Assembly: GCA_043736395.1 (NCBI GenBank)
Contig: JAYTCQ010000271.1
Coordinates: forward strand, 1 to 6,509
Origin: JAFDVL01 sp043736395
Lineage (GTDB): Bacteria > Acidobacteriota > Blastocatellia > RBC074
Reading direction: 5' to 3'
DNA: 6,509 nt
In this document: piece by piece, positions 1 to 6,498 of the stretch
How the letters are laid out: the number at the start of each line of letters is the position of its first letter
How positions within the stretch are numbered: position 1 is the first letter of the stretch
The notes under the pieces: model-generated
Told to the model about the DNA's origin: nothing
Database searches by the model: none
The model's input: the letters and a program-made list of their open reading frames with translations, nothing else
Made by a program: the position numbers and the translations under genes

Positions 1-2226
1 ACTGACGATGACCTGCATGACGTATTGACCCGGCCTGAGATTGGCTCCGAGATCAATCGAACCACCAGCAAAAACGCGTTTTGTTTTGGCTGGTTGCGGG
101 GTTGTTAAGGGAGCTTCTTTACCCACAAAAATTTGTTGCCCGTCGAGAAATAATTTTGCCTGTGTCGTCAAATTTGTACGATTACTCGGATCAAGTTTCG
201 GGTTGTAAACGGCGTACCCGTAATTCATAATCATTCCACGTCGCATTCTTCGCAACGCTGGACTGGCCTGAACCAAGGCTTCGAGGTTACCGCCTTTTTC
301 ATACTCGCCACTCATTGAAATTCCAGAAATCGCAAGCTGATTTTTTCTGATGTCAGGAACTTCGATAAACTGTGAAGCGGAACCAACGCGCTGTGATTTT
401 TCATCGCGGACTGCCAATCGTAATTGATAGGCGCCGGGGTTTTTAATCGGTACATCCAGCGCATACATAATTCCATCACGCATCGCAGCTTCATAATCTG
501 TCCCTTTCACGCGCAATGTGTAGGAACGTCCGCCGCGATCAATGGGTAAGCCATTTTCATTATGCGTGGTCGCGGCGATGTCTACGTCTGTGAGGTAGTC
601 GCCGTTTTCCTGCTTCGTAAAAGTTAAATCACGAGCATTAACATGAATCATTGTGCGGACAAGTTGCTTCTCATGATCGCCTGTGAACATTGAGATCATG
701 TTGACTTCGACGCCACTGGAATTAAACGGCGAAGCGAGTGCCGCTTTGATTTGTTGTTCTCTGGTTTCAAGCGGCTTCTTGATTTCTTCGTCAGAAATTC
801 CAAAAAATCCGGTGCGCGAACGGACGCGAAGTTTTGAATTTTTCACGACGACTTGCAGCTTATGAAACGTCCGACGTCCCAGTTCATTGAACGTCGAATC
901 GTCCGGCACATAACCGATCAAATAATATCCACGCTGATCGTCAACGACTCTTTGAATTCCTTGCGCAATATTGTTGTTATCGTGAAAGAAAAATCCACCG
1001 GTTTGGCTTGCCAGATAATTCAGACCATCTTGGGTGCGGAAATTATCATATGTAAGTTGTTTCTTACGTTCCACAATAGTTTTTGAAGACGCAGCTGCAG
1101 CCGCTTGCGAATTATTGCCGTTTACACCTTGCGCATTCAACACGTCAAATGTTGCTGAAGTATCGTCGTTCGCATTAATTCCCAGTGTTTGCAACCCTCG
1201 CGTGTCCATCGTGTAGATAACAACCGATGCGCGGTTTGCCATTTCGGTTAAATTTCGTAGAGCATTGAAAATATCAACACTGCTGTTATCAACCGTATTG
1301 CGGCTACCCATAATTCCACCAACACTGGGAAAAATCGGAATTCCGTCTGAAAGTAATACGACAGATTTTCTACCTGGTAATTCCTGCAAGCCCTCAATTA
1401 CATATCGAATTGCACCAATGGTTCCTGTTGAAGAAATTTGTTCACGCGAATTTGAAAATTGACCATCAGCCGTACCGTTGGTCATGACACCATCAACTCT
1501 GATATTGACAGTGTTTGGATATGGCGAAGAACTTGCGGCTGACGCTCTCACTGCGTCCATTGAGCTGCGACCTCCCATTGGTTCGAATGCGCTAACTCCG
1601 TTTCGTCCGAAGGGGTACCACTGAATGCGATCAATCGCCGCGTGTAATAATCGTTTATTATTCGTGAAGCGTTGTGATGCTCCGCTGCCTGCGCTGCTGC
1701 GGATGATGGCGACTAAATCACCTGGCTGCATTTGTTGGTCTACAAATTTATGCAGCGCATTGCGCGTGAAGACCATGCTTTCAAAGGACAACCCTAAGTC
1801 ATCGGCGATCAACGCTAGAGTGCGCCTGACTTCTTCGGGTTTGATCATGGCGGTGGGAACTGGTGGAGCACCAATTTTCGAAGGCGCGGCTTTTGCCTCA
1901 GCTTTGACAGGTTTTGGCGTTTCAGGTTGTAATGAAATATAAGAAAAATTTGTGATGGTTTGTTCTTTGCCGTCTTCTAAAATTTTAAAATCTTCTGCTT
2001 TGAGGTCTGTCACTTGCTTGCCGTCTTTGTCCACAGCAACGGCATCAATCTGAATCAGGCGCGTCGAGATGCGGACGACTTCTTCCGGCGCTGCTGGTTC
2101 CTGTTTCGGTTGAGGTTTTTGTTGAGGGTCTGCCGGGACAGGCAAAGTTTGCGCAAAGCTCAACGGAGTAAACACGAGTGATCCAATGAGCACAAAAGTG
2201 AGAACGGAAAGAAGAGACTTTTGCAT
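1..2226 (-). CDS. Secreted VWA-domain protein, Acidobacteria VWFA-related type (3' end outside window)
   Basis: An open frame of 742 codons without a stop begins at the ATG at 2226 and leaves the window at its left edge. A GGAGG Shine-Dalgarno (2233-2237) lies 6 nt upstream and supports this start. Residues 1-25 form a signal peptide ending SFA|Q, so the product is exported. A Pro/Gln-rich linker follows (about 27-46). Next is the conserved block TRLIQIDAVAVDKDGKQVTD to EDGKEQTITNFSYI (about 53-98), then a low-complexity linker (103-130). The von Willebrand factor A domain spans about 135-435. Its metal-site segment is ADDLGLSFES (141-150), reading D-x-G-x-S rather than the canonical DxSxS, with LLSDG at 291-295. 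GGFFFHDNN and YYLIGYVPD close the domain. The C-terminal part (about 500 onward) looks like beta-sandwich repeats (AYQLRLAVRDEKSQRVGSAS, FIEVPDI). VWA domains usually bind proteins; the partner here is unknown. The family call is firm, the function is not. Confidence 0.93.
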   Translation of the reverse strand, partial: MQKSLLSVLTFVLIGSLVFTPLSFAQTLPVPADPQQKPQPKQEPAAPEEVVRISTRLIQIDAVAVDKDGKQVTDLKAEDFKILEDGKEQTITNFSYISLQPETPKPVKAEAKAAPSKIGAPPVPTAMIKPEEVRRTLALIADDLGLSFESMVFTRNALHKFVDQQMQPGDLVAIIRSSAGSGASQRFTNNKRLLHAAIDRIQWYPFGRNGVSAFEPMGGRSSMDAVRASAASSSPYPNTVNIRVDGVMTNGTADGQFSNSREQISSTGTIGAIRYVIEGLQELPGRKSVVLLSDGIPIFPSVGGIMGSRNTVDNSSVDIFNALRNLTEMANRASVVIYTMDTRGLQTLGINANDDTSATFDVLNAQGVNGNNSQAAAAASSKTIVERKKQLTYDNFRTQDGLNYLASQTGGFFFHDNNNIAQGIQRVVDDQRGYYLIGYVPDDSTFNELGRRTFHKLQVVVKNSKLRVRSRTGFFGISDEEIKKPLETREQQIKAALASPFNSSGVEVNMISMFTGDHEKQLVRTMIHVNARDLTFTKQENGDYLTDVDIAATTHNENGLPIDRGGRSYTLRVKGTDYEAAMRDGIMYALDVPIKNPGAYQLRLAVRDEKSQRVGSASQFIEVPDIRKNQLAISGISMSGEYEKGGNLEALVQASPALRRMRRGMIMNYGYAVYNPKLDPSNRTNLTTQAKLFLDGQQIFVGKEAPLTTPQPAKTKRVFAGGSIDLGANLRPGQYVMQVIVS

Positions 2227-2232
2227 TACAAA

Positions 2233-2237
2233 CCTCC
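2233..2237 (-). promoter_or_regulatory. Strong Shine-Dalgarno site of the VWA gene
   Basis: The minus strand reads GGAGG six bases before the ATG at 2226. It is the only consensus-like ribosome binding site at any complete start in this window, and it fixes the start of the VWA gene. Confidence 0.85.
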
Positions 2238-2299
2238 AATAAAATTTTTCGGAAAATGCAACGACTGAACTCAAGAGCAGAACGCTCAAATGCAGGCAA

Positions 2300-2305
2300 A
2301 GTATA
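2300..2305 (-). promoter_or_regulatory. Candidate -10 element for the VWA gene
   Basis: The minus strand carries TATACT, five of six matches to TATAAT, about 75 bases upstream of the VWA start. The hexamer 17 bases further upstream (TATGCA) matches TTGACA at only three positions, so the -35 is poor. Transcription would begin near 2293 and leave a leader of about 65 nt. This is pattern-based only. Confidence 0.35.
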
Positions 2306-2343
2306 GCAATGAAACACATTACTGCATAGCGAATAGTCACCAA

Positions 2344-2349
2344 TATAAG
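2344..2349 (+). promoter_or_regulatory. Candidate -10 element for the TonB_C-domain gene
   Basis: TATAAG matches TATAAT at five of six positions and lies about 107 bases before the ATG at 2456. No good -35 hexamer is seen 16-18 bases upstream. A competing candidate is ATGACA (2364-2369) with TTTAAA (2388-2393), spaced 18 bases apart. With the minus-strand candidate at 2300-2305, the two divergent promoters would sit within about 50 bases of each other and could share a regulator. Weak support. Confidence 0.3.
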
Positions 2350-2393
2350 AGATTTGCGTTAGAATGACATTCCTGATTCTTGGTAGGTTTAAA

Positions 2394-2450
2394 ATGAAAA
2401 AAATAAGCGAAGGCACTATCGTCCGTTCGCCGGGGCTGGTAAGAATTTAA
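2394..2450 (+). other. Possible 18-codon upstream ORF before the TonB_C-domain gene
   Basis: ATG at 2394 opens an 18-codon frame (MKKISEGTIVRSPGLVRI) that stops at 2448-2450. That is five bases before the ATG of the next gene and in a different frame from it. A GGTAGG sequence (2382-2387) sits at ribosome-binding distance from this ATG, whereas the gene at 2456 has only A-rich sequence in front of it. Termination and re-initiation could couple the two. It may equally be chance: the peptide is short and has no motif I recognise. Confidence 0.2.
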
Positions 2451-2455
2451 AGAAT

Positions 2456-3289
2456 ATGAAACAACTTCTATCCCTCGCATTTGTCTTTAGTTTTTTGACC
2501 ACAACTAATTTTGCACAGATTTTAATCTTGCCTTCGCGAACAGGAAATCTGGTCAGAGTTGATTATCCAGATGCAACTGTCAGCAACGCGCAACGTTGGG
2601 ATTACGATGCGAAAGTAACGCAGCGTTCCACTGCCAAATACACGGATGATGCGCTGGAAAAAGCAGTTTCCGGCCAGGTCATTCTCAGCGCTGTGTTCAG
2701 CGCGGAAGGCAAAGTCAAAGATATTACTGTCATCAAAGGCTTGCCTGATGGCTTAACGGAATCCGCGATTCAGGCAGCTAAAAAAATAAGCTTTGCTCCT
2801 GCCATCAAAAGTTCAAAACCAATTTCTATTAATGTCAGATTGGAATACAGCTTTGAGCATCCGGGGTTGGAAGCCAAAAAAATTAAGGGTTATTTATCCA
2901 AAGAACAGCCGTGGTTGAGCAACGATTCCTTAATTAATCTTACGAATCGGCTGGCACAGATCAGCGGAATCAGTTATTACGAGGTAATGCAATTTGCTCC
3001 AGAATTTATCAAGCCCGGGATTAATTTATTATCGGCGGCGGAGCGGCAGGAATATCTTGAATTGATTGCGACAGTGACGAAATCTTTGCCGGCAGCAGAG
3101 CAGGAAACATTGCGTCAATTTCCTTTTTTATCAGGAAAAGAAATTGCCTTTGAAGATCGTCAGAAAAGTGATGCGGCCTTTCGCAAAGGATGGGAAAACT
3201 TACCAAATCAACAGCAAAAACGCTGGCAGGAATTACACGATGCCGTAGTGGAATTGGGATTATTCAAACGACGGGCGATCAAAAAATAA
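2456..3289 (+). CDS. Exported TonB C-terminal-domain protein with unassigned helical tail
   Basis: This 277-residue protein starts at the only ATG available: the frame upstream is open back to a TAA at 2390-2392 but has no other start codon. Residues 1-20 form a signal peptide ending NFA|Q. Residues about 64-133 match the TonB C-terminal fold: SGQVILSAVFSAEGKVKDITVIKG in two pieces, then AIQAAKKISFAPAIK and a closing strand INVRLEYSF. Classical TonB has an uncleaved N-terminal anchor and a long Pro/Lys-rich spacer. Both are absent here, so coupling of ExbBD energy to an outer-membrane receptor looks unlikely; a periplasmic or envelope-assembly role is the better guess. Residues about 145-277 are mostly helical and charged, ending in a Lys/Arg-rich segment, and match no family I recognise. 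The start is preceded by A-rich sequence without a good Shine-Dalgarno. The gene diverges from the VWA gene and converges on the ABC operon. Confidence 0.85.
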   Translation: MKQLLSLAFVFSFLTTTNFAQILILPSRTGNLVRVDYPDATVSNAQRWDYDAKVTQRSTAKYTDDALEKAVSGQVILSAVFSAEGKVKDITVIKGLPDGLTESAIQAAKKISFAPAIKSSKPISINVRLEYSFEHPGLEAKKIKGYLSKEQPWLSNDSLINLTNRLAQISGISYYEVMQFAPEFIKPGINLLSAAERQEYLELIATVTKSLPAAEQETLRQFPFLSGKEIAFEDRQKSDAAFRKGWENLPNQQQKRWQELHDAVVELGLFKRRAIKK

Positions 3290-3314
3290 AAGCTCAAAAC
3301 TAATGAAATGAATA

Positions 3315-4868
3315 TTATTTGGGAGCAGCAATTTCGGGATGCTGATTCAAAAAATTGCGAGCAATTGCGGCTGGGTCTTGATGTTCGACATCGGCGGCAT
3401 AATTCATTTGTCGCATTTCTTTTTCAGAAACCTGCCCCGCCAATCTTTCAATTGCGGCTTTCAATTGTGGCATCTTTTGTAACGCTTCCTTGCGAATAAT
3501 TGGTACGGCCTGATAGGGCGGAAAATATTTGCGATCATCTTCGAGCATCAATAAATCAAGCTTATCAATTAACCCGTTCGTCGAATCGCCCGCAATGAAA
3601 TCAAGCTGCCCCTCTGCCAAAGCGCGATACGTCAAAGCCAAATTCATTGCTTTGGGAGCCGCGGCAAAACGTAATCCATAAGCCTGAACCAAACCACGAT
3701 AACCATCTTCACGATCAAGAAATGCCGGGCCAAAACCTGCCTGCCATTTTGAAGTATAGGCTGACGCTTCTGAAATCGTCCGGAGTCCTAATTTGCGCGC
3801 ATCTGCTCCTCTGACCAAAATTGCAAACGTATTATTGAACCCTAATGGCGGCAGCATGACGCGACCCGTTGCTGCGTAACTTTCCGACACGCGCCGTAAA
3901 ATTTCATTTGAATCATTAATGATTGGTTGTTTAAAAACCGTCGTGAAAGCCGTCCCGGTGTATTCCACATAAGCGTCAATTTCACCCGAATTGATGGCTG
4001 TTTCGCAAATTAGCGTATCTCCCAGATCAAGCTTGCGAACGACTTTCAGTGAGGTGTTGCGCTCAATGGTTTGCGCTATTAATTCGCCGAGAATAAATTG
4101 TTCAGTGAAGCCTTTACCACCAATCACGATCAGATTTTCTTTGCTCTCATTACCAAATCGCAGGGCTACGATCATCGTCAAGGCGATGGCAACCGCTGCG
4201 GAGGCAATTATCAAAATGGTTTTTTTGGCTTGTCTGCGTTCAGGAGCCAGGTTTTTTGCTAAAGCGCCAAGCAAAAAATCTGCGCCCAAGGCCAGCAAGG
4301 CGGCAGGAATCGCCCCGGCTAAAATCACTACGTTGTCGATGGAAGCAATGCCGCGAAAAATGTATTCGCCTAATCCTCCAGCGCCAATTCCCGCGGCAAT
4401 TGTGGCTGTCCCAACGCCCACCACGGTCGCGACGCGAATGCCAGCAAAGATGGAGTTCAGCGCCAATGGCAATTCAACCTGAAAGAGCAATTGCCAATCG
4501 TTCATGCCCAGCGCCAGCGCCGCTTCACGAACTACGGGATCAATTCCGCGAATGCCGCTTAACGTGGTTTGGATGACAGGTAACAGCGCATACAAAATCA
4601 AAACAATTAGCGCGGTCTTCACTCCGATTCCCCCGATTAACGGCAATGGAATCAAAAAACCGAACATCGCCAAACTAGGAATTGTTTGCACTATGCTGGC
4701 AAAACCGAGCAACGTTTGACCAAGTTTTTTATAGCGCGAAGCGATGATGCCAAACGGGATTCCGAGGATCACTGCCACACCTGTTGAGAGAATTACCAAC
4801 AATAAATGCTGAGTGAATGCCGCGAGAAATTCAGTTTGATGATTGAGCCAGAATTCGATCAGACGCAT
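3315..4868 (-). CDS. Osmoprotectant-type ABC importer: permease fused to substrate-binding protein
   Basis: One 517-residue polypeptide joins two normally separate subunits. Residues about 15-205 are a binding-protein-dependent permease of the ProW/OpuCB/YehY type, with several membrane helices. Its cytoplasmic coupling loop shows the EAA motif (EAALALGMNDW from 115, then LPLALNS). A further membrane segment (about 216-236) leads to the ligand-binding domain of the OpuAC/ProX type (about 245-510). Family landmarks there are GGKGFTEQFILGELIAQ (250-266), SGEIDAYVEYTGTA (294-307), LGFNNTFAILVR (342-353), GFGPAFLDREDGYRGL (378-393) and FIAGDSTNGLI (424-434). The receptor is thus tethered to the outer face of the membrane. 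The same layout is known in Helicobacter ProWX/EgtU, an ergothioneine importer, and in other quaternary-amine importers, so the substrate is open. The start is 15 nt after the ATPase stop, has no clear Shine-Dalgarno, and matches the family N-terminus (LIEFWLNHQTEFLAAFTQHL). Confidence 0.95.
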   Translation of the reverse strand: MRLIEFWLNHQTEFLAAFTQHLLLVILSTGVAVILGIPFGIIASRYKKLGQTLLGFASIVQTIPSLAMFGFLIPLPLIGGIGVKTALIVLILYALLPVIQTTLSGIRGIDPVVREAALALGMNDWQLLFQVELPLALNSIFAGIRVATVVGVGTATIAAGIGAGGLGEYIFRGIASIDNVVILAGAIPAALLALGADFLLGALAKNLAPERRQAKKTILIIASAAVAIALTMIVALRFGNESKENLIVIGGKGFTEQFILGELIAQTIERNTSLKVVRKLDLGDTLICETAINSGEIDAYVEYTGTAFTTVFKQPIINDSNEILRRVSESYAATGRVMLPPLGFNNTFAILVRGADARKLGLRTISEASAYTSKWQAGFGPAFLDREDGYRGLVQAYGLRFAAAPKAMNLALTYRALAEGQLDFIAGDSTNGLIDKLDLLMLEDDRKYFPPYQAVPIIRKEALQKMPQLKAAIERLAGQVSEKEMRQMNYAADVEHQDPAAIARNFLNQHPEIAAPK

Positions 4869-4883
4869 GTAAAAATTTCAAAT

Positions 4884-5651
4884 TCACGAGTTGAGATTTG
4901 AGTTATCAGAAAAAGAAATGCCGGATAAAGCACTGAGAAAAATTTTGACTTCGGCATGCTCAGATTTCAAGATTTGCTGTGGTGTCTCCAACGCTGCTAA
5001 TTTGCCATTTGCCAACACGCCAATTTTTGTGCCGAGCGCAAAGGCCTCATTCATATCGTGTGTAACCAGCACAATTGTTTTGCGAAGTTGCGTTTGGATG
5101 TTTTGAAATTCACGATGCAATTCGACGCGTGTCAAAGGATCAAGCGCTCCAAATGGTTCATCCATCAAAAGGATTGGCGGATCAGCAGCCAGCGCGCGCG
5201 CGACGCCGACGCGTTGCCGCTGACCGCCTGATAATTCGCGCGGAAAGCGTTCTCGAAAAGTCTTTGGTGCTAGTCCTACCAATTCCATCATTTCTTCAAC
5301 CCGATGATCAATTTTGATTGTATTCCAATTTTCCAGTTTGGGCACGATCCCAATATTTTGGGCTACGTTCAAGTGCGGGAACAATCCGACCTCCTGCAAA
5401 ATGTATCCGACACGACGCCGCAAATTGATCGCCTCCCATTCATTCGTGGCGCGACCATCCACGCGTACTACGCCGGCTTCCGGTACGAGCAGGCGATTAA
5501 TGAGTTTGAGAATCGTAGATTTTCCCATGCCACTGCGCCCGACCAGTGCCAGCGTTTCGCCGGACTCAATTGTCAGTGAAAAATCATCCAGCACAGGAGC
5601 ACCACTGGCATAGCGGTAAGAAACCTTATCAAATTCAATTACTACACTCAT
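4884..5651 (-). CDS. ABC transporter ATPase, osmoprotectant/quaternary-amine importer class
   Basis: This 255-residue nucleotide-binding subunit powers the importer encoded just downstream. All catalytic motifs are intact: Walker A GRSGMGKST (38-46), Q-loop Q86 in GYILQEVGLFPH, signature LSGGQRQRVGVARAL (140-154), Walker B ILLMDEP (160-166), D-loop ALD (169-171) and switch histidine H198 in VTHDM. The QEVGLFPHLNVAQNI segment is typical of the ProV/OpuCA group. The paired CBS domains that sense ionic strength in OpuA-type ATPases are missing; the chain ends about 55 residues after the switch histidine. Osmotic gating through CBS domains can therefore be excluded, and a constitutive or nutrient-uptake role is possible. 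A TAG stop lies five codons upstream in frame, so ATG at 5651 is the earliest ATG. That start has no Shine-Dalgarno: it directly follows the U-tract of the preceding gene's terminator. Confidence 0.96.
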   Translation of the reverse strand: MSVVIEFDKVSYRYASGAPVLDDFSLTIESGETLALVGRSGMGKSTILKLINRLLVPEAGVVRVDGRATNEWEAINLRRRVGYILQEVGLFPHLNVAQNIGIVPKLENWNTIKIDHRVEEMMELVGLAPKTFRERFPRELSGGQRQRVGVARALAADPPILLMDEPFGALDPLTRVELHREFQNIQTQLRKTIVLVTHDMNEAFALGTKIGVLANGKLAALETPQQILKSEHAEVKIFLSALSGISFSDNSNLNS

Positions 5652-5694
5652 AAAAAGAAAAAGCTAAGCGCGAGACTTTGTTCCCGCACTTAGC
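5652..5694 (-). terminator. Intrinsic terminator of the membrane-protein gene, abutting the ATPase start codon
   Basis: In minus-strand RNA, bases 5694-5683 pair with 5674-5663 as a 12-bp stem (GCUAAGUGCGGG with CUCGCGCUUAGC, including two G-U wobbles). One more A-U pair closes a 6-nt ACAAAG loop. A tract of UUUUUCUUUUU (5662-5652) follows at once. On the plus strand the two wobble positions become C-A mismatches, so the structure is oriented for minus-strand transcripts. It starts 24 bases past the stop codon of the membrane-protein gene. The last U of the tract touches the ATG of the ABC ATPase. Confidence 0.85.
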
Positions 5695-5718
5695 CATTAG
5701 TATTTCGCTCTTTGTCAA
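5689..5718 (-). promoter_or_regulatory. Possible promoter of the ABC operon overlapping the terminator
   Basis: The minus strand has a perfect TTGACA (5718-5713) directly after the TAA of the membrane-protein gene. At 18-base spacing the next hexamer is GCTAAG (5694-5689), which matches TATAAT at only three positions and is also the 5' arm of the terminator stem. A transcript begun about six bases later, near 5682, would lack that arm and could not form the terminator. The -35 is convincing, the -10 is not. Confidence 0.2.
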
Positions 5719-6498
5719 TTATTGCCAGGATGATGGCGGCGGAGGCGGCGGTTCATATCCTCCATAATTTGGTGGTGGCGGTGGTGTATAAGACTCATTC
5801 GATGCCATCCCGTCAATCCCAAAACAATCACGATAAGCGCAGGTGACAATTGCAATAAATAAAGGAAAAGTGATGAGTAATCCCACACAACAGGCAATTG
5901 CACCCAGCACGACAATGAGGCCACAAACAATAGCAAAGAGAGCAAAGGAAAACAGATTTTGCTGTGTCACATCAATGCTGGCTTTGATGGCATCCATGGC
6001 GCTGAGATTACGATCAACGATTAACGGATAGGTGAAAAATACTAAACCGGCAACGAGCAGGCCTGGAATAATACATAACAGAATACCAATGAAAGTCATG
6101 ATTCCGATCAAGACTGTAGCGATTAGTGCTTGAACGTAATATTGAGTGCCGGAAAATAAATCGCCAACAGCGATTTGCCCTCCGCGCATCTGTTTCAGTG
6201 CGGCACTGTACATTCCCGTATAAATCAGCGCCAAAGCTGCCCATCCGACAATCATTTCTAAAAGTCGCATGATCATTGATGAACCAAAAACTAGAGCTGA
6301 AAGACCATCGTTAGTATTTGATCGGGTCGAAGCGAATTCCAGAAGCCCCCCGAAAATATAAAACGGCAGTTGAGAAATGAAGTAAACGGCACCTGCTACC
6401 AGTGTGATTAATATCCAATTTCCCAGTTGTTTATTAATCATCTCCCAGCCTTGCCCAATCCAATCCCATTGGACATTCACATTTCTTGGTTGTTGCAT
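5719..6498 (-). CDS. Multi-pass membrane protein with polyproline C-terminal tail, function unknown
   Basis: This 259-residue protein begins at ATG 6498. Bases GAGA (6509-6506) at ribosome-binding distance, right at the window edge, are compatible with a Shine-Dalgarno. After a polar N-terminus with an amphipathic WDWIGQGWEMINKQLGNW stretch, hydrophobic segments lie at about 27-50, 68-100, 122-160 (probably two) and 182-222 (probably two), giving roughly six membrane helices. The segment IIPGLLVAGLVFFTYPLIVD followed by AMDAIKASIDVTQQN resembles integral membrane proteins of the broad DUF975/YciC-like kind. That is a resemblance of pattern only. The last 22 or so residues are soluble and low in complexity, with runs of five and six prolines separated by NYGGYE. 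The gene is followed by its own intrinsic terminator, which argues against co-transcription with the ABC genes. No enzymatic motif is visible. Confidence 0.82.
   Translation of the reverse strand: MQQPRNVNVQWDWIGQGWEMINKQLGNWILITLVAGAVYFISQLPFYIFGGLLEFASTRSNTNDGLSALVFGSSMIMRLLEMIVGWAALALIYTGMYSAALKQMRGGQIAVGDLFSGTQYYVQALIATVLIGIMTFIGILLCIIPGLLVAGLVFFTYPLIVDRNLSAMDAIKASIDVTQQNLFSFALFAIVCGLIVVLGAIACCVGLLITFPLFIAIVTCAYRDCFGIDGMASNESYTPPPPPNYGGYEPPPPPPSSWQ

Noticed and set aside
1625..1942. Plus-strand frame of 105 codons inside the VWA gene
   Set aside because: Antisense shadow of the VWA domain with no motif or ribosome site; other plus-strand frames between 683 and 1462 are the same.
2275..2287. 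Small inverted repeat GAGC/GCTC in the VWA leader
   Set aside because: Only four base pairs with a five-base loop and no T-tract; too small to call a structure or operator.
2045..2416. Minus-strand 123-codon frame overlapping the VWA start and the intergenic region
   Set aside because: It lies out of frame over the VWA signal peptide and the promoter region, has no recognisable domain, and the VWA frame has a strong Shine-Dalgarno and family motifs.
3991..4482. Plus-strand 163-codon frame inside the permease-receptor gene
   Set aside because: It is antisense to a well-conserved coding region; its composition is what the reverse complement of membrane-helix codons gives. The same holds for the frames at 4256-4576 and 4504-4719.
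4869..4883. AATTT-G-AAATT palindrome between the two ABC genes
   Set aside because: Short, A/T-only and within a 15-nt intra-operon gap; expected by chance in such sequence.
5304..5613. Two overlapping plus-strand frames across the ATPase
   Set aside because: Both are antisense to the Walker A and Q-loop region of an intact ABC ATPase and resemble no protein family.
5663..5694. Reading the hairpin as a plus-strand or bidirectional terminator
   Set aside because: On the plus strand two stem positions are C-A mismatches, no T-tract follows at 5695 onward, and no plus-strand gene ends there.
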